Notes: a model not told the origin generated them from the sequence alone. Counted from the first letter of the stretch, positions 24,045-33,337 are shown. The stretch is DNA of 64,000 nucleotides from Streptomyces barkulensis (GCF_002843305.1 NZ_PGSG01000087.1:62001-126000), one strand, 5' to 3'. Translations and numbers: made by a program.

Positions 24045-25625
24045 TCAGCTTGCTCGGCTTGCTCGGCGCGACTTCCCCTCGCTGCCCTTGCGCAGCGCCC
24101 GGAGGAACTCCCCCACCCCCAGCGGCACACGATAGCGCCACAGGGCCGCGCAGAACCCGCAGACGGCGAAAGCACCGCCCAGCACAGCGCCCCAGGGGGT
24201 GTCCCCCCACAGCAGGCGGGCGGCGAACGCCGGCGGCGCGACGGCGGCGACGGCCACGGCCGCGGCGTGGAGGTAGCCGCGGTCGGCGGTACGGAAGCCC
24301 AGCCGCCGCACCAGCAGCGCCGAGGCGGTGTTGTCCACCACGATCGCCAGCCCCCAGGCCAGGGCCGCCCCCGTCACCCCGTACCGAGGCACCAGCCAGA
24401 TCCCGGCGCCGAGCTGGGCGGCGAAGCCCGCACCGGCCGTCGCCAGGTTCCAGGTGCTGCGGCCGGCCATGAGGACGACCGTCTGCGCGTTGCCGACCCC
24501 GACGTTGACCACGCAGGCCGCCGACAGCACCACCAGCGCGGCGGCGCCCTGGCCGAAGCCGGGCCCGAACAGGGAGAGCACGGTGGCGGGGAAGGCCGCG
24601 AGCAGCATGAACAGGGGCCAGGAGAACAGCACGATCCACCGGGTCGACAGCCGGTGCAGATGCTCCGCCTCCCGTTCCAGGCCGGCCGTCAGCAGTCTGC
24701 TGATCTGCGCGGCCACGGCGAGGCGTACCGCGAGCTGGAGCAGGGTGCCGGCGGTCACCAGCCGGCCGACGGCCGTGTAGATCCCGGCCTCGGCGCCGGT
24801 GCCCAGCGCCGACAGCAGGACCACCCCGATCCACACCGCGGCGATGTCGAAGACCGAGGACAGTGCGCGGGGGCCGGCGAAGGACCAGAACTCGCCCGGG
24901 GAGACGGGCCGCTTCTCCCCCGAACCGCCCGCACCGCCGCGGTGTGCCGCGCGGGAGCGGCGCAGCGAGATCCAGGCCGCCGCCGCGCCCAGCAGGGCGG
25001 GGGCCAGCCAGGCCGCGGACAGCGTGAGCACGCTCGGCGCGAACAGGACCAGGGGCAGCGCGAGCACCACCCGCAGTACGGGTTTGCCGATCTGCTCCAC
25101 GCCCACGAAGGGGACCACCGAGCCGTATCCGCGGGTGGCTCCCAGCAGCACCAGGGAGACGGTCGCCACCGGCAGGAGGAGCGCGAACAGCCGCACCACC
25201 GCCAGGGCCTGCCCGGCGGGGAGGCCGGGCAGCAGCCAGGTCGCCGGGGCGGGCGAGAGGAACAGCAGCGCCGCGCACGCCGTGCTCGCCGCCAGGGCGG
25301 GCGGCACGGCGGTGCGCAGCAGCGCCGGTACGCCGGCCCCGCCGGTGAGTTCCAGGTCACGGGAGACGAAGCGCACCAGTGCGGTGTCGGCGCCCAGCTT
25401 GCAGGCGTTGCTCACGGTGGTGAACGCGGCGACGCCCGCGAAGACCGCGCCGGCCCCGTGCGCGCCGAGCCCGCGGGTGACGACGGCGACCAGGAGGAAG
25501 CCGAACAGCGCGTTGACGGCGGAGCCCGCGAAGCCGAACCAGCCGCCGCGCACGGTCGCGGCGACCCCCCGGGCGCGTGCCCCGGCCGCCGTGCCGCCGT
25601 GTGCGGCGGGCCGTGTGCCGGTCAC
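24045..25625 (-). CDS. Polysaccharide flippase (Wzx/MATE-like, oligosaccharide flippase)
   Basis: 526 residues with about 12-14 membrane helices throughout (for example GWFGFAGSAVNALFGFLLV near the N-terminus). RGLGAHGAGAVF, ALVRFVSRDLEL and FSWPLFMLLAAFPATVLSLFGPGF match the polysaccharide biosynthesis protein family that flips undecaprenyl-linked repeat units. The start is GTG 25625, overlapping the stop of the Wzz-like gene (GTGA). A small basic tail follows the last helix. Part of the wzy-wzz-wzx operon on the minus strand. Confidence 0.9.
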   Translation of the reverse strand: MTGTRPAAHGGTAAGARARGVAATVRGGWFGFAGSAVNALFGFLLVAVVTRGLGAHGAGAVFAGVAAFTTVSNACKLGADTALVRFVSRDLELTGGAGVPALLRTAVPPALAASTACAALLFLSPAPATWLLPGLPAGQALAVVRLFALLLPVATVSLVLLGATRGYGSVVPFVGVEQIGKPVLRVVLALPLVLFAPSVLTLSAAWLAPALLGAAAAWISLRRSRAAHRGGAGGSGEKRPVSPGEFWSFAGPRALSSVFDIAAVWIGVVLLSALGTGAEAGIYTAVGRLVTAGTLLQLAVRLAVAAQISRLLTAGLEREAEHLHRLSTRWIVLFSWPLFMLLAAFPATVLSLFGPGFGQGAAALVVLSAACVVNVGVGNAQTVVLMAGRSTWNLATAGAGFAAQLGAGIWLVPRYGVTGAALAWGLAIVVDNTASALLVRRLGFRTADRGYLHAAAVAVAAVAPPAFAARLLWGDTPWGAVLGGAFAVCGFCAALWRYRVPLGVGEFLRALRKGSEGKSRRASRAS

Positions 25626-27373
25626 GGGCGCGGGCCGGTGCCGTCGCCGGTGCGCCGGTACCGGCCGTACGAGCCGTAGGCGGTGTCCAACCGGGCGTCG
25701 GACGGCTCCGGTTCGAGCCGCTTGAGCGCCACGGTGTCCTCCCCCGTGCCGCCGGGGCCGGGACCGGTGCCGGGGCCGCCGCCCGTCCCGGCGTCCCCGG
25801 CGGGCGAGGCCGGTTCGGCGGGCTCGAAGGTCGCCGGGGGCGCGGCGGGAGAGGGATTCCGGCGGCGCCTGCGGCCGCCCTCGTACAGCACCGCGCCCAG
25901 GACGTGCCCGCCGACGGAGGTGACCAGGTCCCGCACCCGGTCCAGGTCGTCCCTGAGGGTGGTGTCCGGATCGCAGACCACCAGCACCCCGCGCGCCAGT
26001 CCGGCCACGGCCGTGCCGTCCGCGTGGGACAGCAGTGGCGCGGTGACGGCCACGACGTACTCGCCCCGCTCGGCGGCCCCGCTCAGCAGCCCGGTGAAAC
26101 CGGGGGAGTTCAGTGCCCGTGCGGCGTCGGGCACCCGGCATCCGGGGACGAGTTCGAGGTATCCGGCGGTACCGGTGTCCACGGTGGCCCGCGCGCCGTC
26201 CGGCCAGCGGCCCGGCACGGGCTCGCGGACGGCGCCGCGCACGGGTAGTTCCCCGGCCAGGCGCGGCGTACGCGGGTCGGCCTCGACCAGCAGCACGTCG
26301 CGGCCTGTCTCGGCCAGGGCCGCGGCGAGGTTGACCGCGGCGGGCAGGGTCCCGGGGTGCTCCCGGGCGGAGACGACCAGCAGGCCGCCGGGCTCCGCCA
26401 GTCGCGGGTGGCGCAGCGTGCGCAGGGCGATCGTGCGGAACTCCTCGGCCCGCTCCCCGCCGCGGGACGGACCGACCTCCAGGATCCCCGCGCCGTCCCG
26501 CCGCCGCGGCAGGCTGCCGAGCACGGGCGCGCGCAGGGCGGTGCGCACCTCGCCGGCCGAGCGCGCCCGCGGATCCAGCAGGGAGCGGATCCAGGCGGCG
26601 AGCAGTCCGCCGGCCAGTCCGGCGACGGATCCGACCAGCACGAGCACCGCGATTCCGGGGCCGGAGGGCGCCTCGGGCGCCTCGCCCCTGCGCACCACGT
26701 CGCCGGGGGAGGTGTCCAGGGTCTTCAGTCCGGTGACGCGCCCCTGGAGGTCGGCTATGCGGGCGGCGAGGTTGGCGCGTTCGGACTCGGCGGTCTGCCG
26801 GGCGGACTCGGTGGACGCGCCGGCGATCTCCTCGTCCAGCTCCTCGCGCTGGTCGATCAGGGGCTGGAGTTCCTCGTTCAGCTCGGCGACGGTGTTGTCG
26901 ATGCGCCGGACGACGGCTGCCTCGCGGTGGTCGAGGTAGGCGCGCACGAAGGCGTTGACGCGTTCGGCCGCCTCCCGCGGCGAGTCGGCCGTGTACTCGA
27001 ACTCCAGGATCTGTGTGTCGGGGGGGTTGCTCACCCGCAGACCGCGCTGGAGCTGCGCCGGGTCGGCTCCCCCGCCCAGCTCCTCGGCGGCACGTCCGGC
27101 GACCGCGGCGCTCCGGGCGACCTGCCGCTCGGTGCCCATGCTGATCTGCTTGTCGGCCGAGACTCCGCCGGCCTCGAACGGCGCGGTGCTGATGGCCTGT
27201 ACGACGACCTCGCCGGTGGCGGTGTAGTCCGCGCCGCCCGCGGTGGACACGGCCCCGCCGCAGGCGGCGCCCAGCAGCAGTCCGGCGGCGATGACGGCGC
27301 GATGGCGGAAGAGCCGGCGCATCTGGTCGCGGAGCTGGTCGGGCTCCCGCGAGGAGGGGTCGTAGGCGCTCAC
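25622..27373 (-). CDS. Wzz chain-length protein fused to a degenerate BY-kinase-like domain
   Basis: 583 residues. A Wzz domain occupies about residues 15-260: first membrane helix AVIAAGLLLGAACGGAV, periplasmic coiled coil (IDNTVAELNEELQPLIDQRE...) and second helix GIAVLVLVGSVAGLAGGLL. The C-terminal domain keeps the shape of a bacterial tyrosine kinase (EEFRTIALRTLRHP, ALAETGRDVLLVEADPRTPRL), but Walker A is SAREHPGTLPAAV with no GK(S/T), Walker A' has VEAD for VDAD, and Walker B is VVAVTAPLL. ATP hydrolysis is therefore unlikely. The tail is Gly/Pro-rich with a few tyrosines (YGSYGRYRR) like the Tyr cluster of Wzc. GTG 27373 overlaps the polymerase stop (GTGA). Confidence 0.87.
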   Translation of the reverse strand: MSAYDPSSREPDQLRDQMRRLFRHRAVIAAGLLLGAACGGAVSTAGGADYTATGEVVVQAISTAPFEAGGVSADKQISMGTERQVARSAAVAGRAAEELGGGADPAQLQRGLRVSNPPDTQILEFEYTADSPREAAERVNAFVRAYLDHREAAVVRRIDNTVAELNEELQPLIDQREELDEEIAGASTESARQTAESERANLAARIADLQGRVTGLKTLDTSPGDVVRRGEAPEAPSGPGIAVLVLVGSVAGLAGGLLAAWIRSLLDPRARSAGEVRTALRAPVLGSLPRRRDGAGILEVGPSRGGERAEEFRTIALRTLRHPRLAEPGGLLVVSAREHPGTLPAAVNLAAALAETGRDVLLVEADPRTPRLAGELPVRGAVREPVPGRWPDGARATVDTGTAGYLELVPGCRVPDAARALNSPGFTGLLSGAAERGEYVVAVTAPLLSHADGTAVAGLARGVLVVCDPDTTLRDDLDRVRDLVTSVGGHVLGAVLYEGGRRRRRNPSPAAPPATFEPAEPASPAGDAGTGGGPGTGPGPGGTGEDTVALKRLEPEPSDARLDTAYGSYGRYRRTGDGTGPRP

Positions 27374-28980
27374 GTGCGTGCTTCTCCTGTGGAGGTGGTC
27401 GAGAAGGTGGTGCGGGTGCGGGTGCGGGACGCGGCGCCCGCGGGCACGGGGCCGGGCGCCGCCGCCGGGTCCGCCGACGGCTCGGAGGAGAGCTCGGAGG
27501 GGGGCTCGGAGGGGGGCTCGGAGCGGGGCTCGGAGGGGGGCTCGGAGTGCGGCCGTCCGGGCTCCGTCCGGCCCGGTCTCCCGGTGATCAGCACGGGCGT
27601 CAGGAGCAGCAGGGTCAGCGGTCCCATCACGAACAGCAGGCTGCCGCGCAGCAGGATGATCTGGTAGAAGCCGAACGCGGTCACGGCCAGGGCCGCGAGC
27701 GTACCGCCGTGTTCGCGCAGCCGGTGCCGTACGCCGTCGATCCGCCGCCCCGCCGCCCCGAACAGGGCGAAGACCGCGGCGACCCCGGGAAGGCCGGCCC
27801 ACATGTAGCTCTCGATCCACAGCGGCGCGGAGAGGTTCTCGAAGGAGTAGCCGGCGTGCCGGGCCAGGGCGACGCCCGCGTCGTCGGGCTTGCCGGGCCA
27901 CAGGGCGCGCGGCACGAAGAACAGCGGCGGCCCGAGCGCGTCCCGCATCCGGTGGCCGTTCTCCCGCACGTGGTCGACGCCGGTGGCGATCTGCTGGAAG
28001 GCGTCGTAGTCGCCGTTGGAGGTGAACTGCTCGGCGAGTGAGACGACCTCGACCGGCTCGCGCCTGTCGTGGCGGAAGTAGTCGCTGTAGGGGAACACCA
28101 GGAGCACCACGGCGGTGACGGTGGCCGCCCCCGCCCGGAAGGCCCGCGGCCGGCGCAGCGCGGGAGCGGCGAAGAGAAGCGTCAGCAGCACCGTCCCGGC
28201 CCAGAAACGCGGCTGGCTGACGGGGTTGTTCACCACGGCGTTCACCGCGACCAGCACGGGCAGCAGGATCCACCGCACCCCGCGCAGGGTCCGGTCGCCG
28301 CCCGGCGTGCGGGGCACGTACAGCAGCGCCAGAAGCGCCCAGAAGGCCGGCACCGACAGGCTCCAGGCGGCCAGGGCCTGGTCCGCGGCCCCGCCCGGAT
28401 CCCCCTGCGCGGTGGCCTCGTTGACGGCCTGGCGGCTCTGGAAGAACGCCGCCGGGCCGCCCTGGGCGGGGACCAGCACGGCCGCCAGCGCCAGGGACAG
28501 TCCGCACAGCAGCAGGGTGCGCACGGGGGTGATCCGGCGGGCGAGCAGCGGCTCGAGTACGGGTGAGGTGCGCGGCGTCCGCCGCCCGGCCAGCGCCGAT
28601 CCGGCGCTGTGGGCGAGCAGTCCGGTCTCCACCAGGGCCGCCGAGGTGAAGGCGGTGCCGGCGTCGACGGCGAAGCCCCAGGGGTAGGAGTCGGTGGCCA
28701 GCATGGCCAGTGGCGCCAGACCCAGCCAGACGTAGCAGAAGAGCCAGAAGCCGAAGCCGACCACCCTTACCAGGGGGTCGGTCAGCACCCGCGCCAGCGC
28801 CCCTCCGGTGTGGGCCACCACCACGCACTGCACCGCGAACGCGGCGCCGGTGTGCACGTCCTGCCCGTACAGCACCAGGGCGGGCAGCAGCAGGACGAGT
28901 AGAACGGTGCACAGGCACAGCGCGGGGACGCTGCGCCGCCCGGCCCGCTCCACCTCCGGGGACGGTTCCCTCACGGGCAT
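27370..28980 (-). CDS. Polysaccharide polymerase-like membrane protein (Wzy candidate)
   Basis: 536 residues with about ten membrane helices (CLCTVLLVLLLPALVLYG first, GTLAALAVTAFGFYQIILLRGSLLFVMGPLTLLLL last) and a large external loop containing FVPRALWPGKPDDAG, a motif seen in O-antigen polymerase-like proteins. The position as first gene before wzz and wzx fits Wzy, which joins repeat units in the periplasm-equivalent space; sequence evidence for the assignment is otherwise topological. The C-terminal 60 residues are Ser/Glu/Pro repeats (SEPPSEP) from DNA at 27491-27548, then Arg/Thr-rich. ATG 28980; GGAGGAGAAC precedes it. Confidence 0.75.
   Translation of the reverse strand: MPVREPSPEVERAGRRSVPALCLCTVLLVLLLPALVLYGQDVHTGAAFAVQCVVVAHTGGALARVLTDPLVRVVGFGFWLFCYVWLGLAPLAMLATDSYPWGFAVDAGTAFTSAALVETGLLAHSAGSALAGRRTPRTSPVLEPLLARRITPVRTLLLCGLSLALAAVLVPAQGGPAAFFQSRQAVNEATAQGDPGGAADQALAAWSLSVPAFWALLALLYVPRTPGGDRTLRGVRWILLPVLVAVNAVVNNPVSQPRFWAGTVLLTLLFAAPALRRPRAFRAGAATVTAVVLLVFPYSDYFRHDRREPVEVVSLAEQFTSNGDYDAFQQIATGVDHVRENGHRMRDALGPPLFFVPRALWPGKPDDAGVALARHAGYSFENLSAPLWIESYMWAGLPGVAAVFALFGAAGRRIDGVRHRLREHGGTLAALAVTAFGFYQIILLRGSLLFVMGPLTLLLLTPVLITGRPGRTEPGRPHSEPPSEPRSEPPSEPPSELSSEPSADPAAAPGPVPAGAASRTRTRTTFSTTSTGEART
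27491..27548. repeat. CTCGGAGGGGGG-type tandem repeat in wzy 3' end
   Basis: Five near-copies of a 12-bp G-rich unit encoding SEPP/SEPR repeats in the disordered tail of the polymerase. In frame, so copy number changes would be tolerated. Confidence 0.75.
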
Positions 28981-29160
28981 GACCCGTTCTCCTCCTCCCG
29001 TTCCGCGCCGGCCCCGGTCCGGGGCGGCACGGGCGGGTTCTCGCGCTCGGTCGGGGATGGACTGATCGAATTCACTATGCTTATCGGCTTTTCTGGTGTT
29101 CTGACAGCAGATGAGGCCGTATACGCCTACGATGACCGCGTCTTCGAAGGGGGGACGGCT
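28981..29160. promoter_or_regulatory. Divergent promoter region of exopolysaccharide locus
   Basis: 180 bp between divergent wzy and a glycosyltransferase gene. Bases 29060-29135 are AT-richer than anything nearby (GAATTCACTATGCTTATCGG, CTGACAGCAGATGAGG, GTATACGCC), as expected for promoters of both units. I cannot assign the hexamers with confidence. Confidence 0.5.
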
Positions 29161-30435
29161 GTGCTGGACTCGTTCGCGGGCCGCCGCGTGCTCGTGGTCT
29201 CGACCAACTACGCGCCGGAGCACGCCGGCATCGGGCCGTACTCGGCGCAGATCGCCGAGCACCTGGCCGCGCTGGGCGCCGACACCCATGTGCTCGCCGG
29301 GATGCCGCACTACCCGGCGTGGCGGGTGCACGAGGAGTACCGCGGCAGGTGGCGGGTGCGCGAAGTACTCGAGGGCGTCACCGTCCACCGCCGCAGGCAC
29401 ACCGTGCCGCGGCGGCAGACGGCGCTGCGCCGGGGGCTTTTCGAGGCCGGAGTCCTGGCGCACGGTGTCGTGGCGCCGCCGCGCGTCCGCCCGGACGTGG
29501 TGCTCTCCCAGATGCCCAGCCTGGCCGGAGGGGTGCTCGGCGCCCGTATCGCCCGGCGCGCCGGGGCGCCGCACGCGGTGGTCGTCCAGGACCTGATGGG
29601 CGCGGCGGCCGGGCAGAGCGGGATGAGCGGCGGCGGCCGGGTCGCCTCGTTCGCCGGGGCCGTGGAGGGCCGGGTGCTGCGCTCGGCGGCGCTGGTGGGG
29701 GTGGTGCACGAGTCGTTCGCCGACCGGGTGGCTGCCATGGGCGTGCCGCGCGAGCGGGTGCGGGTGGTGCCCAACTGGACGCATGTGCGCGCCCCCGGCG
29801 GCGACCGCGCGCGGACCAGGGCCCGGCTGGGCTGGCCCGAGGACACCACCGTGGTGCTGCACTCGGGGAACATGGGTCTCAAGCAGGGGCTGGAGGTGCT
29901 GGTGGAGACCGCCCGTCTCGCCGGCCGGGACGGCGCCCCGGCCGGCGGGACGGGCGGCGGGACGGGCGGCACGGTGCGGGTGGTGCTGATGGGCGAGGGA
30001 CATCGGCGCGGGTATCTGCGGGAGCTGGCCCGGGGGGTGGGGTCGCTGGACTTCCTCCCGCCCGCGGACGCGGAGGAGTTCCCCGAGATCCTGGCCGCGG
30101 CGGACGTACTGGCCGTCACCCAGCGGGCGTCGGTGCTGGACATGAGCCTGCCGTCCAAGCTGACCTCGTACTTCGCGGCCGGACGCCCGGTGGTCGCGTC
30201 CGTCGCGGCCGGCAGCGGCACCGCGCGGGAGGTCGAGCGCTCCGGCGCCGGGGTGGTGGTGCCCGCGGAGGACCCCAAGGCCCTGCTGGAGGCGGTCCGC
30301 CGGCTGGCCGGCGATCCCGGCGAGTGCGCGGAACTGGGCGCGCGGGGGCGCGAGTACGTCGAGCGGCGGCTGAGCCGCCGGGCCGGTCTGGAGCGGATCA
30401 CCACCCTGCTGCGGGAGGCCTCGGCCGCCGGATGA
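29161..30435 (+). CDS. GT4-type glycosyltransferase (WcaI-like)
   Basis: 424 residues. GRRVLVVSTNYAPEHAGIGPY and LAALGADTHVLAGMPHYPAWRVHEEYRG are typical of the WcaI group that acts on fucose-containing exopolysaccharide. The GT-B acceptor site and donor site (VVLHSGNMGLKQGLEVLVE, MGEGHRRGYL, then LPSKLTSYFAAGRPVVAS with a C-terminal E-x7-E-like segment) are present. GTG 29161 with GGGGGGAC upstream was chosen over the in-frame ATG 29077, whose leader covers the AT-rich promoter region. Cytoplasmic face of the membrane; transfers a sugar to the undecaprenyl-linked chain. Confidence 0.85.
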   Translation: MLDSFAGRRVLVVSTNYAPEHAGIGPYSAQIAEHLAALGADTHVLAGMPHYPAWRVHEEYRGRWRVREVLEGVTVHRRRHTVPRRQTALRRGLFEAGVLAHGVVAPPRVRPDVVLSQMPSLAGGVLGARIARRAGAPHAVVVQDLMGAAAGQSGMSGGGRVASFAGAVEGRVLRSAALVGVVHESFADRVAAMGVPRERVRVVPNWTHVRAPGGDRARTRARLGWPEDTTVVLHSGNMGLKQGLEVLVETARLAGRDGAPAGGTGGGTGGTVRVVLMGEGHRRGYLRELARGVGSLDFLPPADAEEFPEILAAADVLAVTQRASVLDMSLPSKLTSYFAAGRPVVASVAAGSGTAREVERSGAGVVVPAEDPKALLEAVRRLAGDPGECAELGARGREYVERRLSRRAGLERITTLLREASAAG

Positions 30436-30515
30436 CAGGCGGGCGCGGCACGCGGGCACGGGGCGGTCCGGGGGAACCGTACGGCCTGGGGGCGGTGCGG
30501 GCCGCACGCGGCGCC

Positions 30516-31664
30516 TCACCGCGCTCCGGGCCGGACGGCGCGGGCGGCGGCCCCGTACAGCTGCTCCAGCCGGTCGGCCACGGCCGCCGCCGAGAACCGC
30601 TCCCGCACCGCCGCGCGGCCCGCCGCGGCGGTGCGCTCGTGCAGCGACCGGTCCTCCAGCAGGCTCAGCACCGCGTCGGCCAGCGCCCCGGGGGAACCGT
30701 CGGTGACCAGCGCGGCTCCGCGCCGCTCCAGTTCGGCGGCGATCCCGCAGCTGTCGGTGCAGACCACGGGGGTGCCCGCGGCCAGCGCCTCCAGCACGCT
30801 CATCGGGAACGGCTCGTCCACGCTGGGCAGGACGTACACGGTGGCGCGGGCGATGCGCCGCACAGCGGCGGCGTGGTCCAGCGGTCCGCCGTACTCCACC
30901 GCCTCCTCGAGCCCCTCCTCGGCGATCAGTCGGCGCACCGGGGCCAGCCGGCCCTCGTCGGCCCCGTGCAGGGTGAAGCAGGCCCCGGGGTGCCCGGCGC
31001 GCACCAGCGCGGCCATGCGCACGAACGCCTCGGGGCGCTTGCGCCGGTGGAGCCGGGCGAGGAAGAGCACGTCCGCCCCGTCCGGCGGGCCCTCCGGCTC
31101 GCCTTCCCCTTCCTCCGGCGGCCTCACGCCGTTGGGCAGCCGTACCGTCGGCGGGCCGCCCGGCCGCAGCACCCTGCGCAGCCCGGTCTCCTCGGCCTCG
31201 GTGAGCACCAGCGCGGCGCGCGCCCTGCGCAGCAGGGGCACATAGCAGCGGTCGAAGAGGCGGACGGCGGCCGAGCGGCGCGGCTGGACCATGCCGTGGG
31301 TCTGGACGACGAAGGGGCGGCGGCGCAGTACGGCGGCGGCCAGCGCCGCGAGGGAGACCAGGTCGCGTCCGGCGTGGACGTGCAGTACGTCGGCCCGGCC
31401 CGCCAGCCGCCACAGGGTGAGGGCCAGCCGGGGGTGGAACAGGCCGAGGAACCCCTGGCCGGGCACCAGCGTGCGGGCCCGGTGGGCGCGCAGCGGCACA
31501 CCGTCCAGGGTGCGCGGCGGCGCGGCGCGGCCGCGCCACAGGGAGACCAGTGCGACCTCGTGGCCGCGTGCGGCGAGCTCGGCCAGCTGTCCGGTGGCCA
31601 CGCTCACCGGGCCGCCGTAGGCCCCGTCGTCGCCGGTGAGGGTGACGGTGTGGACGATCCTCAT
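30516..31664 (-). CDS. GT4-type glycosyltransferase
   Basis: 382 residues of GT-B fold. N-terminus MRIVHTVTLTGDDGAYGGPVS with the glycine-rich acceptor loop, VLHVHAGRDLVSLAALAA, VVQTHGMVQPRR, then VLFLARLHRRKRPEAFVRMAAL opening the donor domain and EPFPMSVLEALAAGTPVVCTDSCG containing the nucleotide-sugar binding ExxxxxxxE. ATG 31664 overlaps the stop of the acetyltransferase gene (ATGA). Last gene of the gmd operon; adds one sugar of the repeat unit (donor unknown, GDP-sugar plausible given gmd). Confidence 0.9.
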   Translation of the reverse strand: MRIVHTVTLTGDDGAYGGPVSVATGQLAELAARGHEVALVSLWRGRAAPPRTLDGVPLRAHRARTLVPGQGFLGLFHPRLALTLWRLAGRADVLHVHAGRDLVSLAALAAAVLRRRPFVVQTHGMVQPRRSAAVRLFDRCYVPLLRRARAALVLTEAEETGLRRVLRPGGPPTVRLPNGVRPPEEGEGEPEGPPDGADVLFLARLHRRKRPEAFVRMAALVRAGHPGACFTLHGADEGRLAPVRRLIAEEGLEEAVEYGGPLDHAAAVRRIARATVYVLPSVDEPFPMSVLEALAAGTPVVCTDSCGIAAELERRGAALVTDGSPGALADAVLSLLEDRSLHERTAAAGRAAVRERFSAAAVADRLEQLYGAAARAVRPGAR

Positions 31665-32197
31665 CGCGCGCCTCCGGCGGTGAGCACGGCTTCCGGCGCG
31701 AGATCGCGGTGGGCGACCGCCCCGGCCCCGACCACCGCGCCCGCGCCGACGGTGACGCCGCGCAGCACCATGGCCCGGGCGGCCACCCAGCAGCCTCGCT
31801 CCAGGCGGACGGGGGCGTTGTCGAACTCGAAGGTGGGCGAGTGCCGCTGGTGGCTGCCGGTGCACAGCACCGCCTCCTGGGAGACGCAGACGTCGCTTTC
31901 GACGGTGATGGGCTCCAGGTTGATCAGCCAGGCGCCCTCGCCGATCCACACGTCGTCGCCGACGGCCAGCTTCCAGGGCCACTGCACGCGCACCCGGTGC
32001 CGGATCAGGACCCGCTCCCCCACGCGCGCGCCGAAGGCCCGCAGCAGGGCCGGGCGCCAGCGCGGCGGGAACCACCACTTGACGAAGAGCAGGTTGAGCG
32101 CAGCGAACCAGGCGGCCTGGACCAGCAGGCCGCGCTGTTTGTCGTAGCCGGCGCCGGTGAAGCCGCGCAGCCGGCGCCCGGCGGCCGGGGCGCTCAA
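31661..32197 (-). CDS. Hexapeptide-repeat acetyltransferase (WcaF-like)
   Basis: 178 residues. GFTGAGYDKQRGLLVQAAWFAALNLLFVKWWFPPRWRPALLRAFGA is the typical opening of WcaF-like colanic-acid acetyltransferases; the rest is a left-handed beta-helix (VGERVLIRHRVRV, VGDDVWIGEGAWLINLEPITVESDVCVSQEAVLCTG, VTVGAGAVVGAGAV) with the catalytic His region SHQRHSPTF. The start is probably TTG 32197, which overlaps the gmd stop (TTGA). A longer frame to 32506 is antisense to gmd. It O-acetylates a sugar residue of the repeat unit. Confidence 0.85.
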   Translation of the reverse strand: MSAPAAGRRLRGFTGAGYDKQRGLLVQAAWFAALNLLFVKWWFPPRWRPALLRAFGARVGERVLIRHRVRVQWPWKLAVGDDVWIGEGAWLINLEPITVESDVCVSQEAVLCTGSHQRHSPTFEFDNAPVRLERGCWVAARAMVLRGVTVGAGAVVGAGAVAHRDLAPEAVLTAGGAR

Positions 32198-33207
32198 CGG
32201 TCCACCCGCACACGGCGGCCGGACAGTTCGGCCTCCAGCTGCGCCACGTCGGCCTCGACCATGATCCGGGCCAGCTCGTCGTAGTGCACCCTGGGGGACC
32301 AGTCCAGCAGCTTCTGCGCCTTGGAGGCGTCCCCGATCAGGGCGTCCACCTCGGTGGGACGCTCGTACTTGGGGTCGAAGCGCACATGGCGCTCCCAGTC
32401 CAGCCCCGCGGCGCCGAAGGCTGCGGTGAGGAAGTCGCGGACGGTCGCGGCCACCCCGGTGGCCACCACGTAGTCGTCGGGCTCGTCGCGCTGGAGCATG
32501 CGCCACATGGCCTCGACGTACTCGGGCGCGTAGCCCCAGTCGCGGACGGCGTCGAGGTTGCCCAGGTAGAGGTGCTCCTGCAGACCGGCGCGGATACGGG
32601 CGACGGCGCGGGTGATCTTGCGGGTGACGAAGGTCTCGCCGCGGCGCGGGCTCTCGTGGTTGAAGAGGATGCCGTTGACGGCGTGGAGGCCGTACGCCTC
32701 CCGGTAGTTGACGGTGGCCCAGTACGCCATCACCTTGGCGCAGCCGTACGGGCTGCGCGGATGGAAGGGCGTGGTCTCGTTCTGCGGTGGCGGGGTGGAG
32801 CCGAACATCTCCGAGGAGGAGGCCTGGTACAACCTGGTCTCCACACCGCCGGCCCGGATCGCCTCCAGCAGCCGTAAGGCGCCGAGCCCGGTCACCTCGC
32901 CGGTGTACAGGGGCGCGTCGAAGGAGACGCGGACGTGCGACTGGGCCCCCAGGTTGTACACCTCGTCCGGCCGGATGTCGCGCAGCAGGTTCACCAGCGC
33001 CACCCCGTCGGCGAGGTCGGCGTGGTGCAGGACGAGCCGGCGGCCGGGGGTGTGCGGGTCCTGGTAGATGTGGTCGATGCGCTCGGTGTTGAAGCTGGAC
33101 GAGCGTCTCATCAGGCCGTGCACGGTGTAGCCCTTGTCCAGCAGCAGTTCGGCCAGATAGGAGCCGTCCTGCCCGGTGATGCCCGTGATCACAGCGGTAC
33201 GCGGCAT
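32194..33207 (-). CDS. gmd: GDP-mannose 4,6-dehydratase
   Basis: 337 residues, extended SDR. GITGQDGSYLAELLL is the NADP-binding glycine motif, LGAQSHVRVSFDAPLYT, the active-site SSSEMFG with YGCAKVMAYW (Tyr-x3-Lys), NGILFNHESPRRGETFVTRKI and LGNLDAVRDWGYAPEYVEAMW are all canonical for Gmd. It converts GDP-mannose to GDP-4-keto-6-deoxymannose, the substrate of the Fcl-type enzyme encoded divergently at 33345. AGGTGG-like purines (GTGGGGGG) precede ATG 33207. First gene of a three-gene overlapping operon. Confidence 0.96.
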   Translation of the reverse strand: MPRTAVITGITGQDGSYLAELLLDKGYTVHGLMRRSSSFNTERIDHIYQDPHTPGRRLVLHHADLADGVALVNLLRDIRPDEVYNLGAQSHVRVSFDAPLYTGEVTGLGALRLLEAIRAGGVETRLYQASSSEMFGSTPPPQNETTPFHPRSPYGCAKVMAYWATVNYREAYGLHAVNGILFNHESPRRGETFVTRKITRAVARIRAGLQEHLYLGNLDAVRDWGYAPEYVEAMWRMLQRDEPDDYVVATGVAATVRDFLTAAFGAAGLDWERHVRFDPKYERPTEVDALIGDASKAQKLLDWSPRVHYDELARIMVEADVAQLEAELSGRRVRVDR

Positions 33208-33331
33208 GGTGTTCCCCCCACAGGTGGTCTGGTGCCGGCCCGTGTCCGGCCGGGCGCCGGGGCGAGACGGGCTCCCGGCGGCAACTGATGGTATTTCAGC
33301 GGAAGCCGGGAGAAAGCAAGCCTTTCCCTGA

Positions 33332-33337
33332 CAGAAT
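33332..33337 (+). promoter_or_regulatory. -10 hexamer CAGAAT, leaderless fcl transcript
   Basis: CAGAAT ends 7 nt before ATG 33345. It overlaps the in-frame ATG at 33336, which argues for 33345 as the start codon. No Shine-Dalgarno is seen. Confidence 0.45.

Noticed and set aside
29077..29160. Earlier ATG for the WcaI-like glycosyltransferase
   Set aside because: The added 28 residues cover the AT-rich promoter region and are not family-like; GTG 29161 has a good ribosome site.
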